In this document: positions 1-10,143 of the stretch, one piece after another
Position numbering within the stretch: the first letter of the stretch is position 1
How the letters are laid out: each line of letters begins with the position of its first letter
NCBI GenBank assembly: GCA_036365455.1
Contig: JAWQUS010000010.1
Location: 20,384,501 to 20,448,500, forward strand
Direction of reading: 5' to 3'
DNA length: 64,000 nucleotides
Source of the DNA: Macrosoma leucophasiata
Taxonomy: Eukaryota > Arthropoda > Insecta > Lepidoptera > Hedylidae
Program-made: the position numbers and the translations under genes
Notes under the pieces: model-generated
Told to the model about the DNA's origin: nothing
Seen by the model: only the letters and a program-made list of their open reading frames with translations
Database searches by the model: none

Positions 1-2075
1 TCGTCGGCATACAGATGGTAAGAGCAATTGAGTCTGATGGTAAGAGAGTTTATAAATAGAGAAAATAATAAAGGAGAAAGTATAGCGCCCTGTGGTACAC
101 CAGAGCATAAATCGCACCAATCGGATTTATTCCGATCAACACGAACAGCTTGCTGGCGACCACGAAGATAAGAAGAAAACCAATCCTGAACTATAGATGA
201 AGCGCCAGTTTGTTGGATGGTAGCAATTAAAACATCATGGTCAACGGTGTTAAAAGCGTTGGAAAAATCAATAAGTACTAATACCGTCAGCTGAGAATTT
301 TCCATTCCAACTCTCACGTCGTCAGTGATTTTAACTAAGGCTGTAGTCGTGCTGTGGCCTGGGCGAAAGCCAGACTGGTATTGAGAAACAAGACTGTGAC
401 TAAAAATATGCCGCGCGAACTGCTTGTGGACAGCGGCTTCCAGAACCTTAGATAGGAACGGTAAAATGGATATCGGTCGAAAATGATTTACTAAACAGGG
501 GTTAGAAATCTTAGGAAGTGGAGTAACATAAGCTTTGCGCCAGATTAAAGGGAAAGACCCTGTTTGTAGAGAATAATTGATAATGTGAGTGAAAGAGGGA
601 AGTACGTAATCTAAAACAAGGAATATCATAGTTCTACTCACGTCATCACAGCCCGTGGCTTTCGATTTAATGGACGCCATTATCTTTCTGACTTCATCTA
701 TAGTTATAGGAGAAAATGCGAATGAATATGGTACTGGCGAGGAAGTTATTTTACGGAGAGTTTGAGATTTAATTTGTTGATCAAGAACTGGGGTGGATGC
801 AAAATATTGATTAAGAAGGTTTAAGGACAAGTTAGAAGATACAGAGCTTAGTTGTGATTTAGATAAGCCAAGAGATTTCAAAAACTTCCATAAGTCAGCC
901 GGGGAACAGTCTAAGACATTTTGATAAATATAGTGGCGCTTGGCAGCCCTTACCATCTGATTGCAACGATTACGAGCGAGTTTGTATAAAGCCCAATTAT
1001 CTTCGCTGCGCTCTTTACGATATTTCCGGAAGGCCTTGTCTCTACGAGACATGGCCATACGAACCCCCCTGGTGATCCACGGCGCAGGCGGCCGCTTTAC
1101 ACGAACAGCCCGCAACGGAGCATGAGTATCAAATAATTTTAAAATATGTCCGTTAAAAATTGAAATTTTGTCGTCGATAGAAGTTTTTTGTTCTATTATA
1201 TTCCAGTCCAAGGCATGAGCATCTGAATTGAGCTTGTCAGGATCAATTTTATTCAAACTTCTTAATAATATAGTTGCCGGTTTAACTTTAGGGCTTTTAA
1301 TTTTATAAGTTAAATAGATAAGGTCATGCCTAGAGAGGCCGGGTGCAGCAAACTGGCCATGGTTACTGACATGATCGACAGAAGACGTTAGCATCAGATC
1401 AAGCCATGAGTCGTCAGTACCCACGTTTTGGTGTGTGGAACTAAGTGGTAACAAGGTAAGTCCCGTCGACTCAAGGATTGATCGGAGGCTATTGGATCTG
1501 GCGTTTACTTTCAACATGTCAGTGTTGAAGTCACCCATGACTATACAATGTTCGCAGTCTGTGACAATAGAGTCCAGGGCAGATTCTAATGTGGAGAAAT
1601 AATCGATAGCGGGCGGGCAATAAACAACTCCCAGAACGGCTTTGATCCCATGAACAGAAATCTCAATAAACATGTACTCAGCATCACCGATACCAGCAGA
1701 CGGTGATGAGGAAATGATTCGAAAGGAAATGTTGCTACGTAGGTACATAGCAACACCACCGGCTCTTTTGCCCGTTCGATCATTTCGTATAAGGACAAAG
1801 TCGGGCAAACCGTAGGCAGTAGAGAGAAGCTCGGGCTTGAGCCAGCTTTCAGAGATCAAGATAGCGTGCGTGGGGGTACCCGAAAAGATATCTAAAAGCT
1901 CAGTATGATGCTGTGGTATACTCTGTGCATTAACATGGCACACGTTAAGAAAGTTTAAAAAACGATTAAATTGTTCACTTAATTTGGAGCATAATGGACC
2001 AGAATCATCTGCATCCAAAGAAGAAAATGTTGTTGAAGAATCACAAGCAGAGTAGAATGATTCACTGTCAGACAT
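1..2075 (-). CDS. LINE ORF2: APE endonuclease + reverse transcriptase (partial, open at window edge)
   Basis: Reading the minus strand from an ATG at 2075 gives about 691 codons with no stop or frameshift before the window edge. It encodes the enzyme that nicks target DNA and reverse-transcribes the element RNA. Endonuclease motifs in order: NAQS (about residue 49), SESWL (Glu about 76), GGVAMYLR, MGDFN (about 180-184), SWLDLML (about 223-229) and SRHD (His about 250). RT motifs follow: FRPISILPFLSKVLE, SGFRPGHSTTTAL, LIDFSNAFNTVDHD, SGVPQGAILSPLLF, and YAD at the very edge, where the final Asp codon of YADD is cut. The motif style fits the CR1/Jockey group of LINEs; I cannot name the clade. 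ORF1 lies upstream on the same strand. Nothing seen is broken, so this may be a young copy; the 3' end is outside the window. Confidence 0.93.
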   Translation of the reverse strand, partial: MSDSESFYSACDSSTTFSSLDADDSGPLCSKLSEQFNRFLNFLNVCHVNAQSIPQHHTELLDIFSGTPTHAILISESWLKPELLSTAYGLPDFVLIRNDRTGKRAGGVAMYLRSNISFRIISSSPSAGIGDAEYMFIEISVHGIKAVLGVVYCPPAIDYFSTLESALDSIVTDCEHCIVMGDFNTDMLKVNARSNSLRSILESTGLTLLPLSSTHQNVGTDDSWLDLMLTSSVDHVSNHGQFAAPGLSRHDLIYLTYKIKSPKVKPATILLRSLNKIDPDKLNSDAHALDWNIIEQKTSIDDKISIFNGHILKLFDTHAPLRAVRVKRPPAPWITRGVRMAMSRRDKAFRKYRKERSEDNWALYKLARNRCNQMVRAAKRHYIYQNVLDCSPADLWKFLKSLGLSKSQLSSVSSNLSLNLLNQYFASTPVLDQQIKSQTLRKITSSPVPYSFAFSPITIDEVRKIMASIKSKATGCDDVSRTMIFLVLDYVLPSFTHIINYSLQTGSFPLIWRKAYVTPLPKISNPCLVNHFRPISILPFLSKVLEAAVHKQFARHIFSHSLVSQYQSGFRPGHSTTTALVKITDDVRVGMENSQLTVLVLIDFSNAFNTVDHDVLIATIQQTGASSIVQDWFSSYLRGRQQAVRVDRNKSDWCDLCSGVPQGAILSPLLFSLFINSLTIRLNCSYHLYAD

Positions 2076-2872
2076 TCTGAAATATACATATACAATATAA
2101 ATAATTACTAATAATACAATTATAAATAATAAGATACGATTATAATACACTACTAATATACTACAATATACAAAATAATAATATAAACTGCTGTAAAGTT
2201 GGATGAAGAAAACAAAACCTGCCGGTTGACATGTTACAATGAAAGAGAAACACACAACAAAATTAAAAAAAAAAAAAAAGTACAAAAAGAACTATATAAG
2301 TAGTAGTACATAGAAAGACCACATTTACCTTCTAATGAACTTGCGCTTAAAGGCGAGAACAATTTAAAAGATAATCAAACAAGAGAGAGAAATAAAATTA
2401 ACATTCAAATATGCCTCACAAAATATTCGTAATGAAAATTCCATTAACGGCTTGATGCAGTGTGTAAGACGCCTAAGGCGACACGGTCATAGACAAGTTA
2501 CCATAAACATTTCGCACAGAAAAAAAAAAAAAATATGGACATTGACATTGACAGATATGCAATCTGTGTGACTGTGACATCACTGTCACAGTCACACAGA
2601 TGACACATTTACAACTTTTTACACAAATTAAGACAAAAAATGGCAATTTGAAACAAAAATTAGTGGTGAAAAGTAAAAAAATATTTTCTAGTTTACCTAC
2701 TTCACAGCGGATAAAAGTTATACCAGACTGCAAACAATCTAAAAGCGCGTTATTAATTGCTAACACGAAAACTGAGACATACTTACGGAAAATGTGGCCT
2801 GTACGCAAAGTTTCTATGAACGTAACACAAACAGATAATCTTGTAGTAAAACATAAAGAACTAGATTGCAGA
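2076..2872 (-). other. ORF1-ORF2 spacer of the LINE, with splice-like signals
   Basis: This 797-nt AT-rich stretch separates the ORF1 stop from the ORF2 ATG, which is unusually long for adjacent LINE ORFs. On the minus strand a donor-like AG/GTAAAT sits at 2330-2323, and a T-rich tract followed by TTTCAG ends at 2077, two bases 5' of the ORF2 ATG. It also holds a perfect 18-bp hairpin and poly-T runs. Open frames here are short and not convincing. The spacer could be an intron-like segment, an internal promoter or inserted sequence. Confidence 0.4.
2562..2601. repeat. Perfect 18-bp inverted repeat, 4-nt loop
   Basis: Arms 2562-2579 and 2584-2601 are exact reverse complements around TCAC. It lies in the LINE ORF1-ORF2 spacer. 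Confidence 0.9.
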
Positions 2873-3661
2873 CTACTTTTTGTTCGGTTTCTTGGACCTT
2901 GTTGATGGACCAGCTTCTAACTTCGTCTTACTGGGGGATTTCATAGTGTGGACTGATGGATCATCTAAGGATTTGTTACACTCCGTGGCCAAGGAAACGA
3001 GATCTTCATGACACGACAAACGACGACGTGTGTTATTCGGGAGCTTTACCAAAATATTTCCGTCCTGAGTCCAGACATTGGTTATTCCAAAAATCCTGCG
3101 AGCATTAGAGAAAGTCATCTGCCGGGGCCGAGTCAAAAATTCTGAGAGGACCAATGAAGAGCCCTTTAGCTTGGTTTTCCTTCTCCATACACTGGTCCTT
3201 ACTGCAAGATTTGAAAACCGAATAAGGACAGGTCTAGTGCGGCCTTCAGTAGAACTACCAAGACGATGACATACAGATATGGATGTTTTGTCTATCTGAT
3301 CCAGCTCCAGTTGCTTGTGGATTATTGAGATGACATTATCAACCACACTTTCATCTGATTGCTCTGGAATGCCACCCAGTAGGAGAAACTTCCTTCGATG
3401 CCGCATCTCGATGACATCAATGTTCTTGCTAAGATTTGCTATCTGCTGCTGCAGCACATTTAAGACACCCCAAACATGATCTTTAAACAGCGCAAAGTCC
3501 TTTCTCAGAGTGCTGAGGTCGCTGCCGCTTGACGAAGCCTTAAGATGGGCTTCAAACTCTGCCATGCGTTGATTCAAAGCAAGCATTGTAGACTTTTGGA
3601 TATCAGCAATATCGGATACAGTGGTCATCTTGGAAATTTGTTCAAGTGTACTTTCTGACAA
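2873..3661 (-). CDS. LINE ORF1: RNA-binding chaperone-like protein
   Basis: A complete 262-residue frame from an ATG at 3661 to TAG at 2873. The first ~85 residues are heptad-rich and suited to a coiled coil. The middle (about 90-215) contains RRKFLLLGGIPE, SVCHRLG, RPVLIRF, LSEFLTRPR and WTQDGNILVKLP, a layout like the RNA-binding domain of L1-type ORF1 proteins and the related baculovirus FP-like fold. The tail (about 235-262) is basic and lysine-rich. In LINEs this protein coats the element RNA and travels with ORF2 in the ribonucleoprotein. It is upstream of ORF2 on the same strand, so the two probably form one element, although the long spacer leaves room for doubt. No damage is seen. 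Confidence 0.8.
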   Translation of the reverse strand: MSESTLEQISKMTTVSDIADIQKSTMLALNQRMAEFEAHLKASSSGSDLSTLRKDFALFKDHVWGVLNVLQQQIANLSKNIDVIEMRHRRKFLLLGGIPEQSDESVVDNVISIIHKQLELDQIDKTSISVCHRLGSSTEGRTRPVLIRFSNLAVRTSVWRRKTKLKGSSLVLSEFLTRPRQMTFSNARRIFGITNVWTQDGNILVKLPNNTRRRLSCHEDLVSLATECNKSLDDPSVHTMKSPSKTKLEAGPSTRSKKPNKK

Positions 3662-4373
3662 TTTAATAAAGTGAAAAATGTCACTGGCAGGTGTTGTTAA
3701 AAATTTTAAGCATAAGACATAAGATATGTCAAAAATAATAAATGGTGGTATTAATTGCAGTAAGTGATAACTTTTTATCTTGAAATTTATTTGTTTAAGT
3801 GATTAATTTGATTAAAATTGATATAAAATAAGCAGAGCACATGTGACTTAATAATTTACACCTACCCGTATAATATTAATGTTTTTTTGTCTACATATTT
3901 GTCAAATTTAACAAAGAGACACGTAGGTCTATTTGATGTTTACGCAATATAATTCAACGACTCTATTGATGTGTATAATAAATACCATTTTGTTTTGACC
4001 AATCTCAAAACATAACAACGCTTCAATTACTATGATTTATATACTTGAGAATAAAGTTGAATATTATTATATTAACTGCAAATGAAAGATGGTAACATCG
4101 TAAAACAAAACGTTTTAGTTATGGACGTGCTCAAGCATCTAACACCATTCATCATCATTATAATGTTAGTCATTTGTGATCTTGCGTTATGTCATTGATA
4201 TGGTACATCGAATCTGTGTGGTCGATGGATACATCTGACACAAGGAGTGTATAGGTAAGGAGTACCGTCTTATATGGAAGGGACTTGAAGAAGTGTACAT
4301 TTTTATCTGCTTTATTTACTTACCATCGATGTGAATATCATACTTTTAGCTCTAAAAGCTGAGTACCTAATTT
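3662..4373. other. AT-rich stretch, nothing recognised
   Basis: Probably includes the 5' UTR of the LINE next to 3661, but no promoter or target duplication could be identified. No frame or repeat recognised. Confidence 0.4.
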
Positions 4374-4577
4374 GTGAATATGAATTTGTGTATAAATAGA
4401 AATACTGAAGGAAAAAGATCGCGTGGCCTCTCACCAACAAGATGGACCGACCAAATAAAATATCCGTCGTCTTTCAAATTCTACACGGTCGTAAGAGACG
4501 CGCTGGATAGAAACCGGTGGAAACAGATTATCCGATCCAGATGCAACCCAGATACTGACCACGATCCTCAGACATGA
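4374..4577 (+). pseudogene. Remnant of a LINE ORF2 C-terminus
   Basis: The translation contains RGLSPTRWTDQIK, then RDALDRNRWKQII and DHDPQT before the stop. Lepidopteran LINE ORF2 proteins commonly end with such a G-R-P-x-x-R-W-x-D segment followed by A-x-D-R-x-x-W. No RT core precedes it, so this is a 5'-truncated, decayed 3' end. The family cannot be assigned. Confidence 0.55.
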
Positions 4578-4633
4578 GGGACCGACCACAGACCGAGAGT
4601 GTATAATGTGCGAATATTTGAAAAATATTCTTA

Positions 4634-5014
4634 AGTTTTTAGTGGTGCTAGAATGCCATTGTAGGAGCTTGCAGGCGTAAGCACCACCGTATACATAATC
4701 TATCTGCTGCCAAATTGTAGTGTTCAGCACTATCGTATTCCAATTAGAGGTTAAATATAATATGGCCCCGTATAGCTAGCTATCACAGAGACATGTCATA
4801 ACAACTAAAGACTCAGGTGTGACAGCGCATCTACATTTTGACCTCTAATTTTTCTGTGAATGTTTTAGGCTGTACCTAGTCATCACTAAATCCTTCAGGT
4901 CAAAAATATAACAATTGATTTCTAATTGTCTTGGACCCTATAGGGTCCAGATGCTGCTTGAAGGAAACAGCCATGTGAACTACATGCTCATTTGCCTCCT
5001 TACATAAAAAAGTG
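4634..5014 (+). repeat. Bm1-like SINE body, old copy with an internal insertion
   Basis: Matches the window's most frequent repeat (consensus order: ACTGGTGGTAGAG, GTAGGCACCACCGC, TGTTCAGCACTATCGTG, CGCATCTGCATTTTGAC, TTGTTTGCCACTT, A-rich tail). It is more diverged than other copies and has about 70 extra bases at 4893-4963, including the palindrome TGGACCCTATAGGGTCCA. Confidence 0.75.
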
Positions 5015-5696
5015 AAGTATGTAGGTCAGAATTTTTTTAATAAGGTTTTAAAATAAGTCCTTATAAACCTTACAAAAAAACTCTGACCATGTACTCAATG
5101 AAAGGGCTTGCTTAATAAAAAAAATATAAATTTGGAAGCTTGTCAATCAAATAAGGTAAGTATAAAAAGCCATGTCGTTTTGTCCAGATAAAAATGATTG
5201 ATGTCACTAACAACAAGTATTTTCGATGGAATGTTTATGGCATATTGGGTAATTACTAACGGTGCTTATGGTGTTTCGTAAAATGTTCAACAGCACTTGT
5301 ACGGAACTCCTTTTTAGGTACACGTTAAAACACTGGTAATGGATAAGCCGTGTAAACAGAAGCTTAAGAAATTTAAATTGGAAAGCTGTCTTGTCTGTCT
5401 GTTGTATTGTTTTAACTAGCTACTAGTTTTCAAGACTGCTGGTTATTTGTATTATTTAAATATTTATGCATAAACTGAACGATCAACGCACAGCTGGGAC
5501 CGTTGGGTATTAAATTATAAAATTTTACTTAGGAGTTTTCTTAGTGTTTACCTTAAATTTATTATCACCATGAGTAGAAAATACTTTTTGGGAATTTACC
5601 TCCTGATCGTATAATGCAGGTTTAAAAAGTTTGCATTGGAACTTCTCCGAAATTAGAAAGAGAATTACTATACTATACTTTATAGACTTACGTAGA
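5015..5696. other. AT-rich stretch, nothing recognised
   Basis: No convincing frame or repeat seen. Confidence 0.4.
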
Positions 5697-5978
5697 CGCT
5701 ACCCTACTTCACCGGGCAATCGGCGAGTGTAAAGGGCTCTTAGCCTAAACAACTTTACACAAACTGCCTAATGGCCTTATTACACGACACGGTATTCAGG
5801 GTCCAATAGCAAGGGTCAGGGTAGTGTAATAACAGTTAGGGAGTTAGGGTCCCTAATTAGGGCGACCGGAGCAGCCCGGTCAGCCTAACGGTCCTAACTA
5901 GACACAGTACAAAAGTGATCAGTATGGAAACTACGTACAAAACATGCGCATCGACGTTCGAGTAGCGAGTGACTCGGA
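5697..5978. repeat. Dispersed repeat fragments: CCGGGCAATCGGCG unit and a MITE end
   Basis: 5700-5735 contains ACTTCACCGGGCAATCGGCG, which recurs in reverse complement at about 52525-52548. From 5903 the sequence starts CACAGTACAAAA and continues through TACGTACAAAAC and GCGCATCGACG, matching the left part of the TIR element at 13301-13521; the right half is missing. Confidence 0.6.
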
Positions 5979-6605
5979 GCTTTTTTACATCGACCTATGT
6001 GTACTATAGTGCTAGACAGGCCACTCCACTTGGTAGGACGGTTCCAGTGTTCAGAACTGACTTCTTGTCAATTTTTTGAATTGACTACACTTTCACATAG
6101 TAACAGACGTGGAAACTCAAATCAATTTAAAAACAGAACCATGGTAAATAGTTGTTCTATCTACTGTGACAGAACCGACTGTTAGGTCCCGAATATGTTA
6201 ACCTTATATCTTTTAAATTTTTTAACTAATTCATTATCTGAATCTGCCTAACTCTTGTTGGATAAATTTATTGCGATTTTGAAGTACACGTTATCGAATT
6301 GCAAATAAACTCTAAAATCAATAGATTTGTACAAATCGTTTCATGTTATAATGAAAATTATTGTAATGGTTGTCACAGGTGCACGTACCAAGAATTGGGT
6401 TATGTTCATTATTTACATTGGCCAGGGTGTTGGTACTTTTGTTCTACTCAAGTTATTTGCATTAAATTTTATGGGACAAACATTTGCGACACTTGCTTTA
6501 TTGATAATAGAAGTTAAGTTTGTTTTTATGCAATGGCAAAGTTGCAAACAATTTTGTAAGTGGCTTGTTTGCCCCTTACAAAATTGTTAGATTTTAGTGT
6601 GAATT
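5979..6605. other. AT-rich stretch, nothing recognised
   Basis: Short overlapping frames occur around 6299-6590 but have no recognisable domain. Confidence 0.35.
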
Positions 6606-6788
6606 GCAGTTCACATTGATGTTAAGTGATGACTGCAGCCTATAGACACCCACACGAAGACCAAGGTCAAAATGCAGATGCGTTACCACTCCTGAGACCT
6701 AAGGTGTTATGCCTCTGTGCCGGAAATTACAAGGCCGTACATTACCAGTAGTAGAGTAGAGCTCCGTCACTGGAGCTCTACCACCAGT
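6606..6788 (-). repeat. Bm1-like SINE body, internally deleted
   Basis: Minus-strand copy that reads from the 3' part of the family into the terminal CTACCACCAGT, with the middle (GCACTATCGTG to GCACCACCGC) missing. Confidence 0.85.
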
Positions 6789-6871
6789 AAAAAGAAATTG
6801 ACAACGAATGTGGGTATACCTAAAGTGACCATTTTTATTATTTTAAAACGGGAAATTCTCTATTTTCACTT

Positions 6872-7050
6872 TTGAGGGGGAAAAGGTTTACTAAACCGAG
6901 GCTCACGGGTTCGATTGACACACCGGGACAAATATTTGTATGGCCTACATATATTTGTTTCGGGTCTGTGTTGGTATATGTGTTGTGTGTACAACGGCAC
7001 CCACGACACAGGTTTAATCCTAGTGGGGAGTGTGACTGTAAATGTATTTT
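6872..7050 (+). repeat. tRNA-related SINE (ACAAATATTTGTAT family), copy 1
   Basis: A box-B-like GGTTCGATT is followed by GGGACAAATATTTGTAT, CGGGTCTG, TGTGTGTACAACGGCACCC and ACGACACAGG. The same order recurs at 28715-28900. Confidence 0.65.
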
Positions 7051-7051
7051 T

Positions 7052-7199
7052 ACCCCCTTATTCATAAACGTACTTTAGATACGTTTTAGCTATAGAATGC
7101 TTTGTCTTTGTCAGTTGCATTGTCAAATGTGCAGGATAGAAAAAGACAAAGGAGAGATTAGCAACACTTTAGCTAAATACGTTTATGAGTAAGGGAGTT
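7052..7199. mobile_element. MITE with CCCTTATTCATAAACGTA termini, copy 1
   Basis: About 148 bp with terminal inverted repeats CCCTTATTCATAAACGTA and CCCTTACTCATAAACGTA. A second copy, in the opposite internal orientation, is at 14768-14926. No coding capacity, so it must rely on a transposase supplied in trans. The flanks are TTA-like but not a clear duplication, so the superfamily is unassigned. Confidence 0.75.
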
Positions 7200-8055
7200 A
7201 ATGTTTATCCTGGCAATATTCATCATGGTAAAAACAACTTGACTTGTATAAAAACTCGCAAATAGCGAGTCTTTATTCTAACAGAAATTTATAAGAAAGT
7301 TCTTTCCAAAAGTCGATAAAGATCTGAACAATCTAGATGCGTTAACGACTAGTTCAAAACAGCCCCAACCAGATCATACAAATGGACTCGAAGGCCGGGG
7401 TCACATTTCCACATAATCAAGTTCAGAGGTGTGAAAGTACGAGAGTTGATATGTCGTCTACACGTGGCAAGTGCCACTCGATAGTCTGCAACTGGGTTTA
7501 CTGTTCCGATCTTGATAAAGACCTTTATGGTCTAAGCATACTAGACTGAATCGTTTTATGACAAAAGATAAATTAATCAATACTAATGTATTATAAACTT
7601 ATAAGAGCTTCATGGTAGGTTCGCCATGATTAATTTTATAAAATAAAACATTTTGTCTTGAATATATTTTAAAAAAGATTGACACGTACATTTCACTCGA
7701 GGACGATTCTATCGATTTGGATAAAGTATAAGTAGATAAATAGTAGTGGGTAATAAAGTAGATAGATATACCCTCGAAATCCGACAGTAGAGCACTACCA
7801 GTAGTGAAAAAAGTAAAGTTTGGTATAGATGAGTAGTCTCCAGCTTTTACTTACCATTACTTGTGGCATGGTATCTCCATTTCTGTCACAGAAGCAAAAC
7901 TGCGTATGAGTGGCCGCCGATCTATTTTTGGGCTATCAGTTTTTTTATAGTAGATGGTGGCAAATTAGCATGCCAAAGAAATGCATGTTAAGTGTTAAAA
8001 ATATGAACACTAAAACCAAAGGTTAAAATGCAGATGCGTTACTAACTCTGAGGCT
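7200..8055. other. No gene; small SINE scraps
   Basis: Mostly unrecognised. 8012-8055 resembles a minus-strand piece of the Bm1-like body (AAAATGCAGATGCGTTAC), and 7785-7835 resembles its 5' end. Confidence 0.4.
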
Positions 8056-8059
8056 TTGA

Positions 8060-8190
8060 CAGACAAAGTTGACAGACAAACTGATGGGCCACCTGAGCTA
8101 GAAGTAGTTACTGTCGCCTATGAAAATTTTCGACACCAGGGCAATTGCCAACGCGCTGCCAGTCCTGGAGGACTCTTTTGTGTCATCATT
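8060..8190 (-). pseudogene. LINE 3'-end fragment (same family as 27105-27312)
   Basis: Shares GATGGGCCACCTGA, TCGCCTATGAA, CCAACGCGCTGCCAG and GGACTCTTTTG with the LINE remnant at 27105-27312. Only the terminal part is kept. Confidence 0.6.
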
Positions 8191-8225
8191 GCATGTGATA
8201 GTTATTACGGGACCATATTATTTTT

Positions 8226-8510
8226 ACTGGTGGTAGAGCTCCAGTGACGGAGCTCGCGGGGGTAGGCACCACCGCATTACCTAATATACTTGCCGCTAAA
8301 TGGTAGTGTTCAGCATTATCGTGTTCCGGTCAGGTGGTAATGTACGGCCCTGTAATTTCCGGCACAGAGGCATAACACCTTAGGTCTCAGGAGTGGTAAC
8401 GCATCTGAATTTTGACCTCAGTCTTTGTGTGGGTGTCTATAGGCTGCAGTCATCACTTAACATCAATGTGAACTGCATGCTTGTTTGCCACTTCCGTAAC
8501 ATAAAAAAAA
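8226..8510 (+). repeat. Bm1-like SINE body, near full length
   Basis: Runs from ACTGGTGGTAGAGCTCC to TTTGCCACTTCCGTAAC and an A-run. It is one of the best copies in the window. Confidence 0.9.
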
Positions 8511-8575
8511 GAAATATAATACGACACTAGACACTACGACACTAGAGTACTGTGTGAAAAAAGTGAAGTTTGGTA

Positions 8576-8827
8576 CAGTGCTCAACAATAAACATTGCAC
8601 ATCGAGCCTAGGAAGGAGACATCAGCTTATTTCGGGTTTGTAGAGCGTTATCTCTTTCGCACCGTACCTATTTGACGTTTGTCGATCATTTTGATCAAGT
8701 ATTGACCAATACCGGACTGTCAGTGCTTACGTAGGCAGTGTGCAACAGAGATAACGCTCTACGAAGTCGAAACGAGCCGACCATCTCTTTCGCAGGCTCG
8801 ATGTACAATATTAATTGTTGAGTACTG
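8576..8827. mobile_element. 252-bp MITE with long TIRs and TA target duplication
   Basis: The element begins CAGTGCTCAACAAT and ends ATTGTTGAGTACTG, flanked by TA on both sides. Imperfect complementarity continues inward for about 80 bp on each arm (ACATCGAGCCT / AGGCTCGATGT, TAGAGCGTTATCTCT / AGAGATAACGCTCTA). A TA duplication with no coding region suggests a Tc1/mariner-type nonautonomous element. Confidence 0.85.
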
Positions 8828-8912
8828 TATATATGTGTACAGACTACATCTTATACTTATCATTATCTCCACATTCTATACTTAGCATACATCATCCATG
8901 TCAACAGCATAC

Positions 8913-9068
8913 TTTTTTTTTTTTTTTTTATGTAACCGAAGTGACAAACAAGCATGCAGATCACATTGATGTTAAGTGATGACTGCAGCCTATAGACACC
9001 CACACAAAGACCAAGGTCAAAATGCAGATGCGTTACCACTCCTGAGGCCTAAGGTATTACGCCTCTGT
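8913..9068 (-). repeat. Bm1-like SINE body, 5'-truncated
   Basis: Starts with a T-run (the A-tail on the minus strand) and stops within the family at GCCTCTGT. Confidence 0.85.
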
Positions 9069-9412
9069 AATACTTATTTGTAAGTTCCCGTAAAAAGAAT
9101 AGTGTGCGTAGACCACAATACCGATAGCGTCCGGTATAATCGCGTTAGCCCCTCTAATTATCCACAATCCGTTACCAGTTCTCCTGCAATTAACCGTTTC
9201 AAGTTCCATTTTTATTCCTATATCGGTTATTGAAAGTGCTTTCAGATGCCAGTTAATAAGTTCTTAGATGTGCAATGAAAATATCTTGGGTCAGTTGTCG
9301 GTCAATAACAAAAGTTTTATCGTTTAGAAGTGGAGACCTTTATTGCAGGAAGAAATCCTCCGCCTAGCTTAATTTAGATAAAACCACTTTAATAATTCTG
9401 TGGTATACATAG

Positions 9413-9767
9413 TCCTCGTTGACGCAATAGTCGCAATCGCGATGGTGAAGCCTGAGGTATTGGGTTCGATTCCCGGGTCGGGAAAATCTCTTGTTAGGTT
9501 TTTATGTGAGGAAATTTCTAATAGTAGCCCAGTCTGGTACCCGTGCCTCGGAGAGCAGGTATATAAAGGCCGTGGGTCCTGCGCACGATCTCTCTCCGGT
9601 CTTGTCGGTTGGCCGTCCCATCGGGCTATGGGAGTGAGGGAAAAGAGAGTGCACCTGTGTTTGCGCATACACTTGTGAACTATAAATATATAATCCCGCG
9701 CAGTTGGCTTAGTCTCCGTTGAGATTGGCCGCCTTGGCCGAAATTCGATCAGGAGGATATTATTTTT
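9413..9767 (+). repeat. tRNA-headed SINE with perfect 12-bp TSD
   Basis: The 12-bp duplication TGGTATACATAG lies at 9401-9412 and 9768-9779. The head has a box-B GGTTCGATTCCCGGGTCGGG. The body contains GTGCACCTGTGTTTGCGC, CGCGCAGTTGGC and GAGATTGGCCGCC, then GGAGGATATTATT at the 3' end, which resembles a SINE body I recall from noctuid moths. The exact TSD implies a fairly recent insertion. Confidence 0.88.
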
Positions 9768-9779
9768 TGGTATACATAG

Positions 9780-10057
9780 GAGCCGTCCTTTATGTGAGGC
9801 ATTTTGTGCGATTTTTCAACCCCTCTTGTGAGGTATCTTGATATTTTACTTAACACACAGGTAGTGGTTTTAGTCCTCCATCTGTGAATGTAACGTATTT
9901 TTTTTTTAAATATGTGTATGTACAGTGCATTGAATTTAGTCTTATATTTTTAAAGTAATAACATTTGATACTTCCCCGAAAGTAGGCTAGATTTGGCCAT
10001 GTTTCGGGTGAAGGGATGTATCACATAAGTTTAACACTGTATTAATATAGGTCAAAT
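9780..10057. other. No gene recognised
   Basis: AT-rich sequence, nothing identified. Confidence 0.35.
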
Positions 10058-10143
10058 ATCACATTGGTCATATAAAAAAATACGTACAGGTGAATTGAGA
10101 ACCTCCTCCTTTTTGAAATGGCTTAAAATATGACCAATGTGAT
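10058..10143. repeat. Perfect 16-bp inverted repeat, 54-bp loop
   Basis: ATCACATTGGTCATAT at 10058-10073 is exactly complementary to 10128-10143. The loop holds GAATTGAGAACCTCCTCC, which I associate with dispersed moth repeats, so this may be a small foldback element. Confidence 0.7.

Noticed and set aside
2473..2905. Frames of 111 (minus) and 101 (plus) codons in the LINE spacer
   Set aside because: Low-complexity content around the hairpin and homopolymer runs; no domain.
9400..9678. Overlapping 92- and 99-codon frames on both strands
   Set aside because: They lie entirely within the tRNA-headed SINE bounded by TGGTATACATAG duplications.
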